A stretch of DNA of 64,000 nucleotides. It comes from PALSA-1353 sp050014015 (GTDB lineage: Bacteria > Planctomycetota > Phycisphaerae > Tepidisphaerales > Tepidisphaeraceae). The DNA is taken from NCBI GenBank assembly GCA_050014015.1, contig JBEKEC010000006.1, positions 62,001 through 126,000 of the forward strand, given 5' to 3'. This document shows positions 24,478-33,977 of this stretch, piece by piece (positions within the stretch are counted from its first letter, which is position 1; each line of letters starts with the position of its first letter). Made by a program: the position numbers and the translations under genes. The notes beneath the pieces are model-generated. The model was not told where the DNA came from and searched no databases. It saw only the letters and a list, made by a program, of their open reading frames with translations.

Positions 24478-26018
24478 CGGCCCCGCGAGACGTGCTCCTC
24501 CAACGCCGCGACGATGCTTTCGACGGTCGGGCCCCATTGGCCGCCCGAGGGCTGTCGAAACAGCCGCATCGTCGGATACCACGGGCTGTCCAGATGATTC
24601 AGCATCCATCGCCACTCGCACATGACGGGCAGAAGAACCCAGGTTGGCTTGCCCATCGCCCCAGCCAGATGCGCGACGGCAGTGTCAACGCTGATGACAA
24701 GATCGAGGTTGGCGATCAGCCCGGCAGTGTCGTCGAAACTTCGCAACTCATCGGTGAAATCCAGCAGCTTAAATCCGGCCGGCGGCGACGCGGCTTGTAT
24801 TGCGGCCTCCCCTTTCTGCAGGCTGACGAAGCGGACGCGTTCCCGGATCGCCGTCGGCAGCGGCGCCGCAAATTCGTCGAAGCGGATCGACCGGTAGCGC
24901 ATCCTGTTTTTCGGATTGCCCGACCAAGCCAATCCAACGCGCGGAAATCCGCCCGCGGCGGCATCCAGGCGCTGACGCCAGAATTCGATTTGTCCCGCGT
25001 CGGCTTTCACGTAGGGGATCGACGCCGGTATCGTCGCGACGCGCGTGCCGAAGGCAAACGGCAGACTCAGCATGGGGACGTGCCAGTCGTAAGGCGGAAT
25101 GTCCTCGCCCGGCGCCATGGCCCGCTCCACGCCTTGGCATCTTCCCAGCAGAGTCTGGAGCGACGCCGGGCATTGCAGCCAAACCCGCGCGCCCCTGGCC
25201 GCAAGCATGGGCAAATACCGGGCGAATTGAATCGAATCTCCCAGTCCTTGCTCGCTGTAAACCAGTATCGTCCGCCCCGTCACGTCCGCGTTGCCGACGC
25301 CTTCCGGGCAGGCCCATTGCCTTTTCGGATCGAGGCGAACGTTCTGGCTGAAAGACTGACACCGCCATCGCCATTCATATTCCTCCAGCCCGCGCTCGTA
25401 ATCGCCGGACAGGAGCAGAGCGGATCCCAGATTCCAATGCGCAAGCGCGAAATTCCCGTCGAGTGCGACGGCCTTCTGGTAGGACGCGATCACTTCCGCC
25501 AGGGCATTGTTTCCTTGCGACCCCGCATTTTGCAGCGCAACCTCCTGCAAAGAAACGCCCAGATTGCAATATGCGTCGGCGAAATCCGGCTTGAGCTGGA
25601 CGGCCCGGCGATAGCAGTCGATCGCCTCTTGCCAACGGCCGGCTGCGCGAAGCTCATTGCCCAGGTTGCTCCAGAGCGCCGCTTCGGCGGGTTGCAGCTC
25701 GAGCGCCTTGCGGTATATCTCGATCGCCTCGTCGATCCGCCCTAATCCCGGCGCTCCGACCGCCACGGCCAGATTCGCATAATATTTCGCGGCCCCCGGG
25801 TTCACCTCGATGGCCCGATGGAAAACTTCCGCCGCCTCCGCAAACCTCTTGGTCGCATTGAGAATCAATCCCAATAGAAACAGCGCATCCGGATGCCTCG
25901 GAACGGCGGCCAAAACCCGCCGGTAAATCGCCTCCGCTTCGGGTAATTTTCCGGCGCGCTGAAGGGCGACGGCCGATTCCAGAGAAATCTGAAGTTGATT
26001 GCGGTTTGACGACGTCAT
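24474..26018 (-). CDS. TPR-containing glycosyltransferase (GT9/GT41-like), copy 2
   Basis: 514 aa from ATG 26018 (GTG 26027 overlapping the upstream stop is possible). Seen: five or six TPR units over residues 1-225 (for example HPDALFLLGLILNATKRFAE and ALWSNLGNELRAAGRWQEAI), then a glycosyltransferase-B-like C-terminal half with SEQGLGDSIQFARYLPML, VGLAWSGNP, LISVDTAVAHLAGAMGKPTW and SPWYPTMRLFRQ. Known for the class: protein or glycan glycosylation. It lies 5 bp from its paralogue. Confidence 0.85.
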   Translation of the reverse strand: MTSSNRNQLQISLESAVALQRAGKLPEAEAIYRRVLAAVPRHPDALFLLGLILNATKRFAEAAEVFHRAIEVNPGAAKYYANLAVAVGAPGLGRIDEAIEIYRKALELQPAEAALWSNLGNELRAAGRWQEAIDCYRRAVQLKPDFADAYCNLGVSLQEVALQNAGSQGNNALAEVIASYQKAVALDGNFALAHWNLGSALLLSGDYERGLEEYEWRWRCQSFSQNVRLDPKRQWACPEGVGNADVTGRTILVYSEQGLGDSIQFARYLPMLAARGARVWLQCPASLQTLLGRCQGVERAMAPGEDIPPYDWHVPMLSLPFAFGTRVATIPASIPYVKADAGQIEFWRQRLDAAAGGFPRVGLAWSGNPKNRMRYRSIRFDEFAAPLPTAIRERVRFVSLQKGEAAIQAASPPAGFKLLDFTDELRSFDDTAGLIANLDLVISVDTAVAHLAGAMGKPTWVLLPVMCEWRWMLNHLDSPWYPTMRLFRQPSGGQWGPTVESIVAALEEHVSRGR

Positions 26019-26023
26019 CCCAT

Positions 26024-27391
26024 TCACCCGCTTCTGCCCGCAGCCAGACCGCGCAGAGAGTCGGCCATCTCCGCGATCGGCGCATTCCAATCGTCGAGTG
26101 TGGGCTGGCGGAACAGCCGCATCGTCGGATACCAGGGGCTGTCCTGGCGATCCAGCAGCCATCTCCAATCCGGCACAAACGGCAGCAGAACCCACGTCGG
26201 CTTGGCCAACGCTCCCGCCAAATGCGCCACGGCGGTGTCCACCGTCACCACCAGATCGAGATTGGCAATCAATGCCGCCGTATCGGCAAAATCCGACAGT
26301 TCCGAGGTGAAGTCGATCAGCTTCATGGCCGGCGGCGGGGATTGGTTCGCCGCCTTTCCTTTTTGCAGACTGTAAAGAGCCACGTGGCTCAACTCCGTCA
26401 GCGGGAAAAGCTGTTGCGGTTGAATCGAGCGATTCCGATCGTTCTGATGCGCGGGATTTCCGCCCCAGGCCAGCCCCGCCCTCAACCGCCCATCGGTTGG
26501 TCCAAGCCTCTGGCTCCACTTCTCCACGAGTGCGGGATCGGCCGTCAGATAGGGGGTCGCGGCGGGAATCGAATTCAAATCGGTGGCGAAGACTCGTGGA
26601 AGACCGACTAGGGAGCATTGCACGTCGAACGGTGGGATCGGCTGTCCGTTGACGACGATCTTGGCGCCGCCGGGCAATCGCTGAAAAAGCCGGGCAAGCT
26701 CCGGTTGGCAAGTCAGAATGACCCGTCCGCCGCGCCGCGCCACCAGCGGAACATAGCGTGCGAACTGGATCGCATCCCCCAACCCCTGCTCGGGGAAAAG
26801 CAGAATCGTTCGCCCGCCGAGATCCTCGCCGCTCCATTGGGGCTGCGAAAAGGCCGGCGCGGTCCACATCGACTTGATCTTCCGTCGCCATTCGTATTCC
26901 GCCAGGCCATGCGCGAAATCCCCGCCCATGAGCAACACCAGGGCCAGGTTCCAATGCGCGTCGGCAAAATCGGGTTTGATCTGGATGGCTCGGGAGTAAC
27001 AAGCCGTCGCTTCCCGCAGTTTCAGCTTGTCCTTCCAGGCGATGCCAAGGTTGTTGTGCGCCTCGGCGAAATCGGGCCTGATCTGGATCGCGCGATTAAA
27101 CTCCGCGATCGCATCGTCCACCGAGCCGTTGATTCTCAGCGCGAAAGCCAGGTTGTGATGCGCCTGCGCGGAGAGGGGCTGAAGCTGCACCGCTTGCCGC
27201 AGGAGTTGCACGGATTCGGCGGTTCGTCCGAGACGTCCCACCACGATGCCCAGCAGATGCACCGCGGCCGGATGGTCGGGATGGCGGTTGAGGACATCCC
27301 GGCAAGCGGTCTGGGCCTCGGCCAGCCGCCCTGCCTTGTGCAGCGCCGCCGCCGATTGCAGCATCCGTTGAATTTGATCTCCGTTTGACAA
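26024..27391 (-). CDS. TPR-containing glycosyltransferase (GT9/GT41-like), copy 1
   Basis: 455 aa from TTG 27391; this start lines up with the N-terminus of copy 2, whereas ATG 27364 would trim the first helix. Seen: TPR units (HPDHPAAVHLLGIVVGRLGR, AEAHNNLGIAWKDKLKLREA), then PEQGLGDAIQFARYVPLV, GLAWGGNP, VTVDTAVAHLAGALAKPTW and DSPWYPTMRLFRQ. About 55 residues shorter in the TPR region than copy 2, so repeat number differs between the two. Confidence 0.85.
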   Translation of the reverse strand: MSNGDQIQRMLQSAAALHKAGRLAEAQTACRDVLNRHPDHPAAVHLLGIVVGRLGRTAESVQLLRQAVQLQPLSAQAHHNLAFALRINGSVDDAIAEFNRAIQIRPDFAEAHNNLGIAWKDKLKLREATACYSRAIQIKPDFADAHWNLALVLLMGGDFAHGLAEYEWRRKIKSMWTAPAFSQPQWSGEDLGGRTILLFPEQGLGDAIQFARYVPLVARRGGRVILTCQPELARLFQRLPGGAKIVVNGQPIPPFDVQCSLVGLPRVFATDLNSIPAATPYLTADPALVEKWSQRLGPTDGRLRAGLAWGGNPAHQNDRNRSIQPQQLFPLTELSHVALYSLQKGKAANQSPPPAMKLIDFTSELSDFADTAALIANLDLVVTVDTAVAHLAGALAKPTWVLLPFVPDWRWLLDRQDSPWYPTMRLFRQPTLDDWNAPIAEMADSLRGLAAGRSG

Positions 27392-27500
27392 GACGCCGGG
27401 ATTCTATCGGCTGCCCCCGCGCGGGACGAAAAATTCGGCGGGGAATTGTCCCAGCCGCGGCCAAAGGTTTTTGCAGGCTCGGAAGAACCCCCACCCCAAC

Positions 27501-27523
27501 CCTCCCCTGAGTACAGGGGGAGG
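27501..27523. repeat. CCTCCCCTG/CAGGGGGAGG hairpin
   Basis: A stem of 9-10 bp with one bulge and a 4 nt loop, preceded by CCCCACCCCAACC and followed by GGGGAAAAGG. It lies just past the stop of the oxidoreductase gene, so it may serve as a terminator of the six-gene operon, but no T tract follows on the minus strand. Confidence 0.5.
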
Positions 27524-27532
27524 GGGAAAAGG

Positions 27533-28555
27533 TCAGGTAGCCACTTTTATCCTCTGTCCCGTTTGGGCCGACTCGATGGCGGCGAAAACCATCGCCAGGC
27601 TCTTGATGTTGTCGTGGCATTCGCCCTGCGGGGTTTGGCCGGTGGACAGCGCGTGCAAAAACTCGCGCAGCGATCCGGCGATTCCGACCGGAACGTTCTC
27701 ATCCACCGTTACCGCGGCCTTTTCGGCGGCATGCACAAACCCTTCATGGCCGGTGACTCGCTCGGCGACGGGATCGTGTTCCCCGTCCCACGTCGCCGCG
27801 CCGCCCGGGCCGAATGCGCGCCATTGCGAATTCCAGCTCGTGTTCAGTCCCTGCGCGCACCAGCTTCCGTTGTAGGTGTATTGCAGTCCGCCGGTCATCT
27901 CGAAGACCGCCGTGGCGCTGGAGGCCCCGGCATACCAGCTCCAGGCCGGGTTGAATTGCCGGCAATACACCGCGACGGGATCGCGGCGGCTGATCTGGCG
28001 GGCGTTGTCGAAGGTGTGGATCGCCATGTCCAGCAACAGGGGGCTGGGCATTTGTTCGCGAAACCCGCCGAAATGCGGACCCAGGTAAAAATCACTGGTG
28101 AGGATTCCCAACTCTCCGAGGTATTTTTCGATCGCCTCGCGAAACGCCAGGACGCGCGCGTCGTATCGGCGGCTTTGGCTGACCACGTAAAGTTTTCCCG
28201 CTCGTTCCGATGCCGCAACCATCGCGCGTGCCGACGCCATCGAATCGGCCATCGGTTTTTCCCCCAGCACGGGCACGCCCGCGGCCAGCGCCGCCAACGT
28301 GACGTCCCGATGCGCCTCGGGAACCGTCACGTCCACCACAAAATCCGGGCGCGTCTCAGCCAAGGCATTGCCCAGATCGTCGTAGGGCTTGATGGCGCTC
28401 AGTTGCAGCTTGTCGATGGCTTCGCCCGCCGCCCCGGCGCGAACGTCCATCCACCCGACGGTCTGAACGTCCCGGCAATCCCGCAGGTTCCTGGCCCACG
28501 CCTGGCCCATGCCCCCGGCGCCGACCAGCAGTGCTTTGAAAGCGGCGGTTGGCAC
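27533..28555 (-). CDS. Gfo/Idh/MocA family oxidoreductase
   Basis: 340 aa from GTG 28555, 2 bp after the TolC stop. Seen: ALLVGAGGMGQAWARNL (Rossmann GxGxxG), VDVTVPEAHRDVTLAALAAG, VLGEKPMADS with the EKP catalytic Lys, and the C-terminal beta-sheet domain. Known: NAD(P)-dependent sugar dehydrogenases. Being the last gene of an efflux operon is unusual; whether it serves the transporter or merely shares transcription is unknown. Confidence 0.85.
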   Translation of the reverse strand: MPTAAFKALLVGAGGMGQAWARNLRDCRDVQTVGWMDVRAGAAGEAIDKLQLSAIKPYDDLGNALAETRPDFVVDVTVPEAHRDVTLAALAAGVPVLGEKPMADSMASARAMVAASERAGKLYVVSQSRRYDARVLAFREAIEKYLGELGILTSDFYLGPHFGGFREQMPSPLLLDMAIHTFDNARQISRRDPVAVYCRQFNPAWSWYAGASSATAVFEMTGGLQYTYNGSWCAQGLNTSWNSQWRAFGPGGAATWDGEHDPVAERVTGHEGFVHAAEKAAVTVDENVPVGIAGSLREFLHALSTGQTPQGECHDNIKSLAMVFAAIESAQTGQRIKVAT

Positions 28556-28557
28556 TC

Positions 28558-29982
28558 TTAGGGCCTCGTGCTCGGCTCGGTCACGGGCTGCGTCGCCAGT
28601 TCCCGCAGTTCCTTTTCCGAGGGACGCGTCGTCGATTGCAGCGACGCATAACTCAGCATCCCCGCCGTCCGCAGCAGGTTGAAATACGCGGTCTTCTGCG
28701 CGAACTGTTCGGTCGTGAGTTCAAGCTGCGTGGTGAGCAGCGTCGCCTGGGCCTGCTGGACGTTCAGGTACGTTCCGCCGCCATTCTTGTACAGCATCAG
28801 AGCCAGAAGATATTCGTCCCGCGCCGCGACCACCTGCTTTTCCAGTTCGGCCAATTCGGCATGCGCCAAATCCAGGTTCACGTAGGCGATCTGCACGTTC
28901 TGATCGATCTGGCGCTTGAGTTGTGCCTGGGTGAGCGCCGCCGAACGGTATTGCGACCACGCCTGGCGCACTTGGGCCTGGATCAATCCGCCGGTGAAAA
29001 TCGGCAGGTTGAAGCTGAGCAGCGTGTCCCACATGGTGCCCGGCTGGAACGGGCGGTTGTATAGGTCATATCCGAGGTTGAAGGCGACGGTCGGATAATA
29101 CTGTCCGAAGGCAACCTCGACGTTGTATCTGGCCGCACGAACGGCGGCGTCGGCGGCGCGCAGGTCCTGACGGCCGGCCTCGGCGTCGGCGATCCACCGC
29201 TCCTGCGGCCCAATCGCCGTCGGCGCCACAAAATCATCCCGCAGCGGATTGGTGAGGATCGGCGCATCCACCAGATAGACGAGCATCGCCCGGCCATTCT
29301 TCACGTCCGCCTGCGACTGAAGCAGCGACACGCGAGTCTGCGATGCCTGGGCCTCCGCCTGCGCCACGTCCAGCCGCCGGGCGGCGCCCACGCGAAACTG
29401 TTCCTGGAGCGTCTTGACGTTCGCCTCCTGCGCCGTCAGCGAGTTGCTCAGCACGTCCACCGATTGCTCGCCGGTCAGGACCGAGAAATACGTCTGCGCC
29501 ACGTCCAGCAGAACGGTTTGCTCCGCGTCGAAAATCAATTGCTTCTGCTGCTCGATTGTCTGATCCGCAGCCTTCACGTTGTAGTAGTCGCGAAATCCGT
29601 TGAACAGGTTCCATTGCCCCGGAATCGACGCATCGGCGCTCTGGGAATGGCGCGGCGAAACGGCGCCGTTGCTCTGGTAGCTCCACCCGGCCGAAAGACT
29701 GACCGTCGGCAGGAAATTGACGAAGGCCTTGTCCTTGCTGATCAGGGCCTGAAGATAATTCTCGCCCTGAAGCGAGAGTTGCTCCTCGTTCTGCACCGCC
29801 AACTTCACCGCATCCGTCAGCGTCACCACCTGGTCGGGCGCAATCCGTACCGCGGCGGGCTGGTTGCCGTCGATGACCTTGCGATAAGTCGCGATCTCCT
29901 GGTTCTGGTCAGTCGCGCAGCCCGCCGCCAGGAGCACGGCACAGACGATCACGAGTCGTAGCGGCCAATTCGAATCATTCAT
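28558..29982 (-). CDS. TolC-family outer-membrane efflux lipoprotein
   Basis: 474 aa from ATG 29982, overlapping the upstream permease stop by 8 bp. Seen: a lipobox-type signal (LRLVIVCAVLLAAGCAT), two repeated alpha-helical OEP blocks (SLTAQEANVKTLQEQFRVGA; LALMLYKNGGGTYLNVQQAQ) and beta segments (LSAGWSYQSNG, FNLGYDLYNR). Known role: outer-membrane channel docking with MacA-type adaptors. Position in the operon supports a tripartite MacAB-TolC-like exporter. Confidence 0.88.
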   Translation of the reverse strand: MNDSNWPLRLVIVCAVLLAAGCATDQNQEIATYRKVIDGNQPAAVRIAPDQVVTLTDAVKLAVQNEEQLSLQGENYLQALISKDKAFVNFLPTVSLSAGWSYQSNGAVSPRHSQSADASIPGQWNLFNGFRDYYNVKAADQTIEQQKQLIFDAEQTVLLDVAQTYFSVLTGEQSVDVLSNSLTAQEANVKTLQEQFRVGAARRLDVAQAEAQASQTRVSLLQSQADVKNGRAMLVYLVDAPILTNPLRDDFVAPTAIGPQERWIADAEAGRQDLRAADAAVRAARYNVEVAFGQYYPTVAFNLGYDLYNRPFQPGTMWDTLLSFNLPIFTGGLIQAQVRQAWSQYRSAALTQAQLKRQIDQNVQIAYVNLDLAHAELAELEKQVVAARDEYLLALMLYKNGGGTYLNVQQAQATLLTTQLELTTEQFAQKTAYFNLLRTAGMLSYASLQSTTRPSEKELRELATQPVTEPSTRP

Positions 29983-31186
29983 ATCGAAGCGCCTCAATCG
30001 GGTCCAGTTTGGCCGCGCGGGTCGCCGGATAAAAGCCGAAGAATATCCCCACCGCCGCCGAAAATGCCAGCGCCATCACGATGCTGTAAGGCCGAACCAC
30101 GGTCGGGAACGATGGGACGAAGTACCCCACCAGCCAGGAGGTCCCGATCCCCAATCCCACCCCCGTCAATCCGCCGACACCGCTCATGAGCATGGCTTCG
30201 ATAAGGAACTGGCTGAGGATGTCGAACTCCCGCGCCCCGATGGCCTTTCGGATTCCGATCTCGCGGGTGCGTTCGGTGACGGTGACCAGCATGATGTTCA
30301 TGATTCCGATGCCGCCCACGAGAAGCGAAATCCCCCCAACCGTCGCCAGCAGAATGGTAAACGTCGTCGCGGTGGCGCTGAATGCCGCGATAAACTCGCC
30401 CTGGTTCATGATCATGATGTCATCGGGCATTCCCATCTGAATCCTGTGGCGCTGGCGCATGAGGGAATAGATGTCGCTCTGGACGGCGTCGAGGTCCGAT
30501 CCCTGATCGCATTGCACGTCGATTTCGCGCAGGAAATCCACGCCCATGAGGATGTGCATGTCCACCGTATAGGGAACGATCACCTGATCGTCGGGATTGG
30601 ACCATCCCTGGTCTCCCTTGCTCTGGAGCACGCCGACCACCGTAAAGTTGATCCCATTGATCTTGATCGTCTGTCCGACCGCATCGGAGAACCCGAAGAG
30701 GTTGGACGCGGTGACCGATCCGAGGACCGCCACGCGGTTCCAGCGGTCCACGTCGAAATCCGTGAACATCTTCCCGGAGTCGATTTGGAAATCGCGGATC
30801 GCCAGATAAGTCGGCGTGGTCCCCTGCACCTGGGTGTTGGTGTTCTGGTCGAGGTATTTCACCTGATAGTTTCGCCCCACGACCGGCGAGAGCGCATGGA
30901 CGTGGTCCACTTTCTGAAGGATCGTGCGGGCATCATCCTCGGTGAGATTCAACTGCGTGCCGGAGATCACGCCGGCCGTTCCCCGCGGCGAGGGGCGCAC
31001 GAACAGCAGATTCGTCCCCATGGCGCTGAGCCGGTCCAGCACCTGCTGCTTGGCGCCCGTCCCGATCGCCAGCATCGCGATCACCGCCGCCACCCCGATG
31101 ATGATCCCCAGCATCGCCAGCACCGATCGCAGCTTGTTGGCCCTGAGGCTCTTGAAGGCGACTTTGACGATCATCCAAAACAGCAT
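29975..31186 (-). CDS. MacB/FtsX-family ABC transporter permease
   Basis: 403 aa. Seen: an N-terminal transmembrane helix after AFKSLRANKLRSVLAMLGII, a large periplasmic MacB-PCD-type domain (about 45-270), then three C-terminal helices with TERTREIGIRKAIGAR, the FtsX-domain signature. The ATPase is encoded separately just upstream (28 bp), unlike E. coli MacB where both parts are fused. Confidence 0.92.
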   Translation of the reverse strand: MLFWMIVKVAFKSLRANKLRSVLAMLGIIIGVAAVIAMLAIGTGAKQQVLDRLSAMGTNLLFVRPSPRGTAGVISGTQLNLTEDDARTILQKVDHVHALSPVVGRNYQVKYLDQNTNTQVQGTTPTYLAIRDFQIDSGKMFTDFDVDRWNRVAVLGSVTASNLFGFSDAVGQTIKINGINFTVVGVLQSKGDQGWSNPDDQVIVPYTVDMHILMGVDFLREIDVQCDQGSDLDAVQSDIYSLMRQRHRIQMGMPDDIMIMNQGEFIAAFSATATTFTILLATVGGISLLVGGIGIMNIMLVTVTERTREIGIRKAIGAREFDILSQFLIEAMLMSGVGGLTGVGLGIGTSWLVGYFVPSFPTVVRPYSIVMALAFSAAVGIFFGFYPATRAAKLDPIEALRYE

Positions 31187-31214
31187 GGCGGTTTTTCACT
31201 TGCCTTTTCGCCGG

Positions 31215-31934
31215 CTATTTGAGAATCGAAGCAAGGACTGGATCGCCGATGTCCCGCTCCTCGGCCTCATCAGTTGGGGGCACGGCAATGCGACCATCGT
31301 GCAGGTAAATCTCCCGTTGACAATGAGCGGCGACCTGGGCGTCGTGGGTGACGACCAGAATCGTGCGGCCCTGCGCGTTCAGCGATTTGAACAGCGCCAG
31401 AATCTCCTCGCCCGTCTTGCTGTCCAGAGATCCCGTCGGTTCGTCGCACAGCAGGATCGCCGGATCGGTCACCAGCGCCCGCGCCACGGCGACGCGCTGG
31501 CGTTGGCCGCCGGAAAGCTGGTTCGGTTCATGGTGCCAGCGGTCCCCCAGTCCCACGACGTCCAACGACTTCCTGGCGGCGTGCGCCGCATCCCGCCAGC
31601 CCGCGTAATGCAGCGGCAACTCCACGTTCTGCAAAGCGGTCATCCGCGGAAGAAGGTTGAAGTTCTGGAAGATAAACCCGATCCGCCGATTGCGGATTTC
31701 CGCCAGGGCATTCTTCGACAGCCCCGAAACGTTCTGGCCTGCAATGAAATATTGGCCCGAATCCGCATGGTCGAGGCAACCGAGAATGTTCATCAGCGTG
31801 GATTTCCCGCTGCCCGACGGGCCGCGGATCGCCACCATCTCCCCTTGCTCGATCGTCACGCTCACGTCGTCCAGCGCATGCACTTCCTGGCCGCCCAGCA
31901 GGTACGTCTTGATAAGGTGCTCCGCCCGGATCAT
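31215..31934 (-). CDS. ABC transporter ATP-binding protein (MacB/LolD-type)
   Basis: 239 aa from ATG 31934, which overlaps the adaptor stop (TGATG). Seen: Walker A GPSGSGKST, Q-loop FQNFNLLP, signature LSGGQRQRVAVARAL, Walker B LLCDEPTG, SLDSKTG and switch His VVTHD. The LNAQGRTILVVTHD context is typical of the LolD/MacB subfamily. Energises the permease encoded next. Confidence 0.95.
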   Translation of the reverse strand: MIRAEHLIKTYLLGGQEVHALDDVSVTIEQGEMVAIRGPSGSGKSTLMNILGCLDHADSGQYFIAGQNVSGLSKNALAEIRNRRIGFIFQNFNLLPRMTALQNVELPLHYAGWRDAAHAARKSLDVVGLGDRWHHEPNQLSGGQRQRVAVARALVTDPAILLCDEPTGSLDSKTGEEILALFKSLNAQGRTILVVTHDAQVAAHCQREIYLHDGRIAVPPTDEAEERDIGDPVLASILK

Positions 31935-33280
31935 CAGCGTCTGCCTCCTCCTCCGGGCATTCCCGCCCCGGGCATTCTTCGGACCATCGACGCCGCCGAC
32001 CACACGCTGTTCGATTCGTTCTTGTGCACGAGGACCTGCTCGCCGGCGGCAAGGCCGGACACGATCTCCTGGTTTTCTCCGTCGTCGATTCCCAGTTCCA
32101 CCTCGCGGTCCTCCAAGCTGTTATCCGGCTTCACCAGCGTCACCAACGTCTTGTGCTGTTTTCTCACCACCGCCAGGATCGGAACCGTCACCACGTCCTT
32201 CTTGCTGGCCTCGATGATCTGCACGTTGGCGGTCATCTGCGGCTTGAGCAGGTCCTTGTTGTCGTCGGTCACTTCGATCTTCACTTCAAAAGTCACCACG
32301 TTGCTCGTATTGACGCCCGTCGTGGCGATCCGAACCACCTTCCCGGAAAAATGTTTGCCCGGATACGCATCAGCCGTGATGTCCACCGTCTGTCCCTTTT
32401 TTACCCCGCCGATCTGGCTTTCATCCACGCTGGCCAGCACGAAAATGTGAGACAGGTCCGACAGCGTCATCACGCTGGTCCCGCCGCTGACGTTGCTCAT
32501 CGCCGACGCAATGAACGTCCCCATCTGAATCTCCAGGTCCGACAACACTCCGTCCATCGGCGCCAAAACCTTCGTGTAATCGCACTGCTGCTGGGCGTTC
32601 TTCAGGCCAATCTGGTCGAGACTGACCTGCTCGTTGGCCAATTCCACGTCCTCCTTTTTCACGTCCAGCGCCACCGCCTGGCTCTTGAGCTGCTCCTTGG
32701 CGATACGGGCGTTTTTCAGATCGGCCTCGGCCTGGGTGGCATCGGTCTCGGCGGTCTCGAAGTCCTCGGGCGAGGCCAGGTTCTGCGACAGCAACTGCTT
32801 CTGGCGATCCGCTTTCCTGCGCAGGTTTTGGGCCTTGGTCTGGGCGGAAATGATGTTGGCATCGGCCTGTTCCGTCGCCGTTGTCAGGTCCTGCTCGGCG
32901 ATCCGCTCGTTCTCCTGGGCTTCCGTCAACTTCGACTGCGATAATGCCACCGTCACCTTCGCCTGGTCCCGCGCAACCAACTCGTCCTGCTCGTCGAGCT
33001 TCACCAGCAGATCGCCTTTCTTCACCTTGTCGCTGACGTCAAACGGCAGCTCGATGACTTGGCCGTAGGCGCGGCATTTGATCTGCACGTCGAGGTTGGA
33101 GGCGACCGGTCCGGTCGCCGCCACGCTCTGCGTGACGTCGCCGCGAGCGGCTGGGGTGGTGTACGAATCGACCGGCAGCGTGGTCGCGACCTTGGCCCCG
33201 CGATCATGGAAAAAAACCCCCGCCCCCGCGGTGGCTCCCGCCGCCACCACGGCCAGCACTATGACCCACGTCTTCGTCAT
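31934..33280 (-). CDS. MacA-type periplasmic adaptor (membrane fusion protein)
   Basis: 448 aa. Seen: an N-terminal membrane helix (WVIVLAVVAAGATAGAGVFF), lipoyl half-motif QVIELPFDVSDKVKKGDLLV, a long coiled-coil hairpin of about 150 residues (about 110-240), LAPMDGVLSDLEIQMGTFI, then beta-barrel and membrane-proximal domains and a Gly/Met-rich tail. The coiled-coil region is long compared with E. coli MacA. Overlaps the TetR gene by 4 bp. Confidence 0.9.
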   Translation of the reverse strand: MTKTWVIVLAVVAAGATAGAGVFFHDRGAKVATTLPVDSYTTPAARGDVTQSVAATGPVASNLDVQIKCRAYGQVIELPFDVSDKVKKGDLLVKLDEQDELVARDQAKVTVALSQSKLTEAQENERIAEQDLTTATEQADANIISAQTKAQNLRRKADRQKQLLSQNLASPEDFETAETDATQAEADLKNARIAKEQLKSQAVALDVKKEDVELANEQVSLDQIGLKNAQQQCDYTKVLAPMDGVLSDLEIQMGTFIASAMSNVSGGTSVMTLSDLSHIFVLASVDESQIGGVKKGQTVDITADAYPGKHFSGKVVRIATTGVNTSNVVTFEVKIEVTDDNKDLLKPQMTANVQIIEASKKDVVTVPILAVVRKQHKTLVTLVKPDNSLEDREVELGIDDGENQEIVSGLAAGEQVLVHKNESNSVWSAASMVRRMPGAGMPGGGGRR

Positions 33281-33852
33281 GGCCCTTTCCTGCCGATGCC
33301 CCGCAGCAACACGCTTGTGATGTGCTCGGTCAAGTCGCCTTTGTCTTGCACCTTCGCACGATATAACATCACCGCCCGCACCATCGCCATCAGATACAAC
33401 CCCGTGCGTTCGGGATGGTTGTCGCTGAATTCACCGGAGGCGATCCCTTCGCGAATCACCTGCTCAATCAAATCGGCGCATTCCTTTCGCTTGTGGTCCC
33501 AGGAGGAATTCGCGTCGGGAACGCCCACCGTCCGCAATACTTCAAAGAACTGCGGATGCAATATGAAATGCTCGACCATCTCGGCGACGATGGTCCGCAT
33601 CTTCGCCGCAGCGTTCAAACCCGGCTGATTCACCTCCGCATGGAGATGATCCACCATGCCCGCAAATCCCTCGTAAACCAGGTTGTAATACAACTCCTCC
33701 TTGTTCTTGAAATAGATATAGACGGTTCCCTTTCCGACTCCAGCCGCTTCCGCAACGTCATCAAGACGCACTTTGTGGAACGGCTGTTCGGAAAAGAGCT
33801 TGACGGCCGTCTCGATGATATGTCGCCGCTTGTTTTCGTCTCGTAGTCTCAT
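33277..33852 (-). CDS. TetR/AcrR-family regulator of the efflux operon
   Basis: 191 aa, ATG 33852. Seen: RRHIIETAVKLFSEQPFHKV, then RLDDVAEAAGVGKGTVYIYF and KNKEELYYNLV, the complete TetR HTH. As first gene of the operon, with a promoter and dyad directly upstream, it probably autoregulates and derepresses the pump on ligand binding. Confidence 0.93.
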   Translation of the reverse strand: MRLRDENKRRHIIETAVKLFSEQPFHKVRLDDVAEAAGVGKGTVYIYFKNKEELYYNLVYEGFAGMVDHLHAEVNQPGLNAAAKMRTIVAEMVEHFILHPQFFEVLRTVGVPDANSSWDHKRKECADLIEQVIREGIASGEFSDNHPERTGLYLMAMVRAVMLYRAKVQDKGDLTEHITSVLLRGIGRKGP

Positions 33853-33877
33853 AGTTTTGGGTTAGAAAGTTGCGCCG

Positions 33878-33905
33878 TTAGGCAAACTAACACTTCGGTC
33901 GGTCA
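33878..33905. promoter_or_regulatory. Candidate TetR operator
   Basis: TTAGGCAAACTAA (33878-33890) is a 4+4 bp dyad around a 5 nt centre. It abuts CACTTCGGTCGGTCA, whose GGTCGGTCA half resembles known TetR-type GACCGACC half-sites. The region lies between the promoter -10 and the tetR start. Binding is inferred. Confidence 0.35.
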
Positions 33906-33932
33906 TTTTAGAGAATTGCGATCCAACTTCAA
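33905..33932 (-). promoter_or_regulatory. Putative sigma70 promoter of the TetR/MacAB operon
   Basis: Minus strand: TTGAAG (33932-33927), 16 bp spacer, TAAAAT (33910-33905). Predicted start near 33898 gives a leader of about 46 nt containing the candidate operator. Confidence 0.5.
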
Positions 33933-33977
33933 TGAGGGGCGATCCTAACCCCCTTATGAGAGAAGGCCCCAATTCAC

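Noticed and set aside
26019..27002. Upstream half of an 842-codon minus-strand frame ending at 24474
   Set aside because: It is an out-of-frame shadow of the first TPR-glycosyltransferase; the real gene starts at 26018.
33933..33977. Terminator between prepilin-like copy 2 and the TetR operon (GGGG...CCCC)
   Set aside because: Only 4-5 bp of pairing and no T tract.
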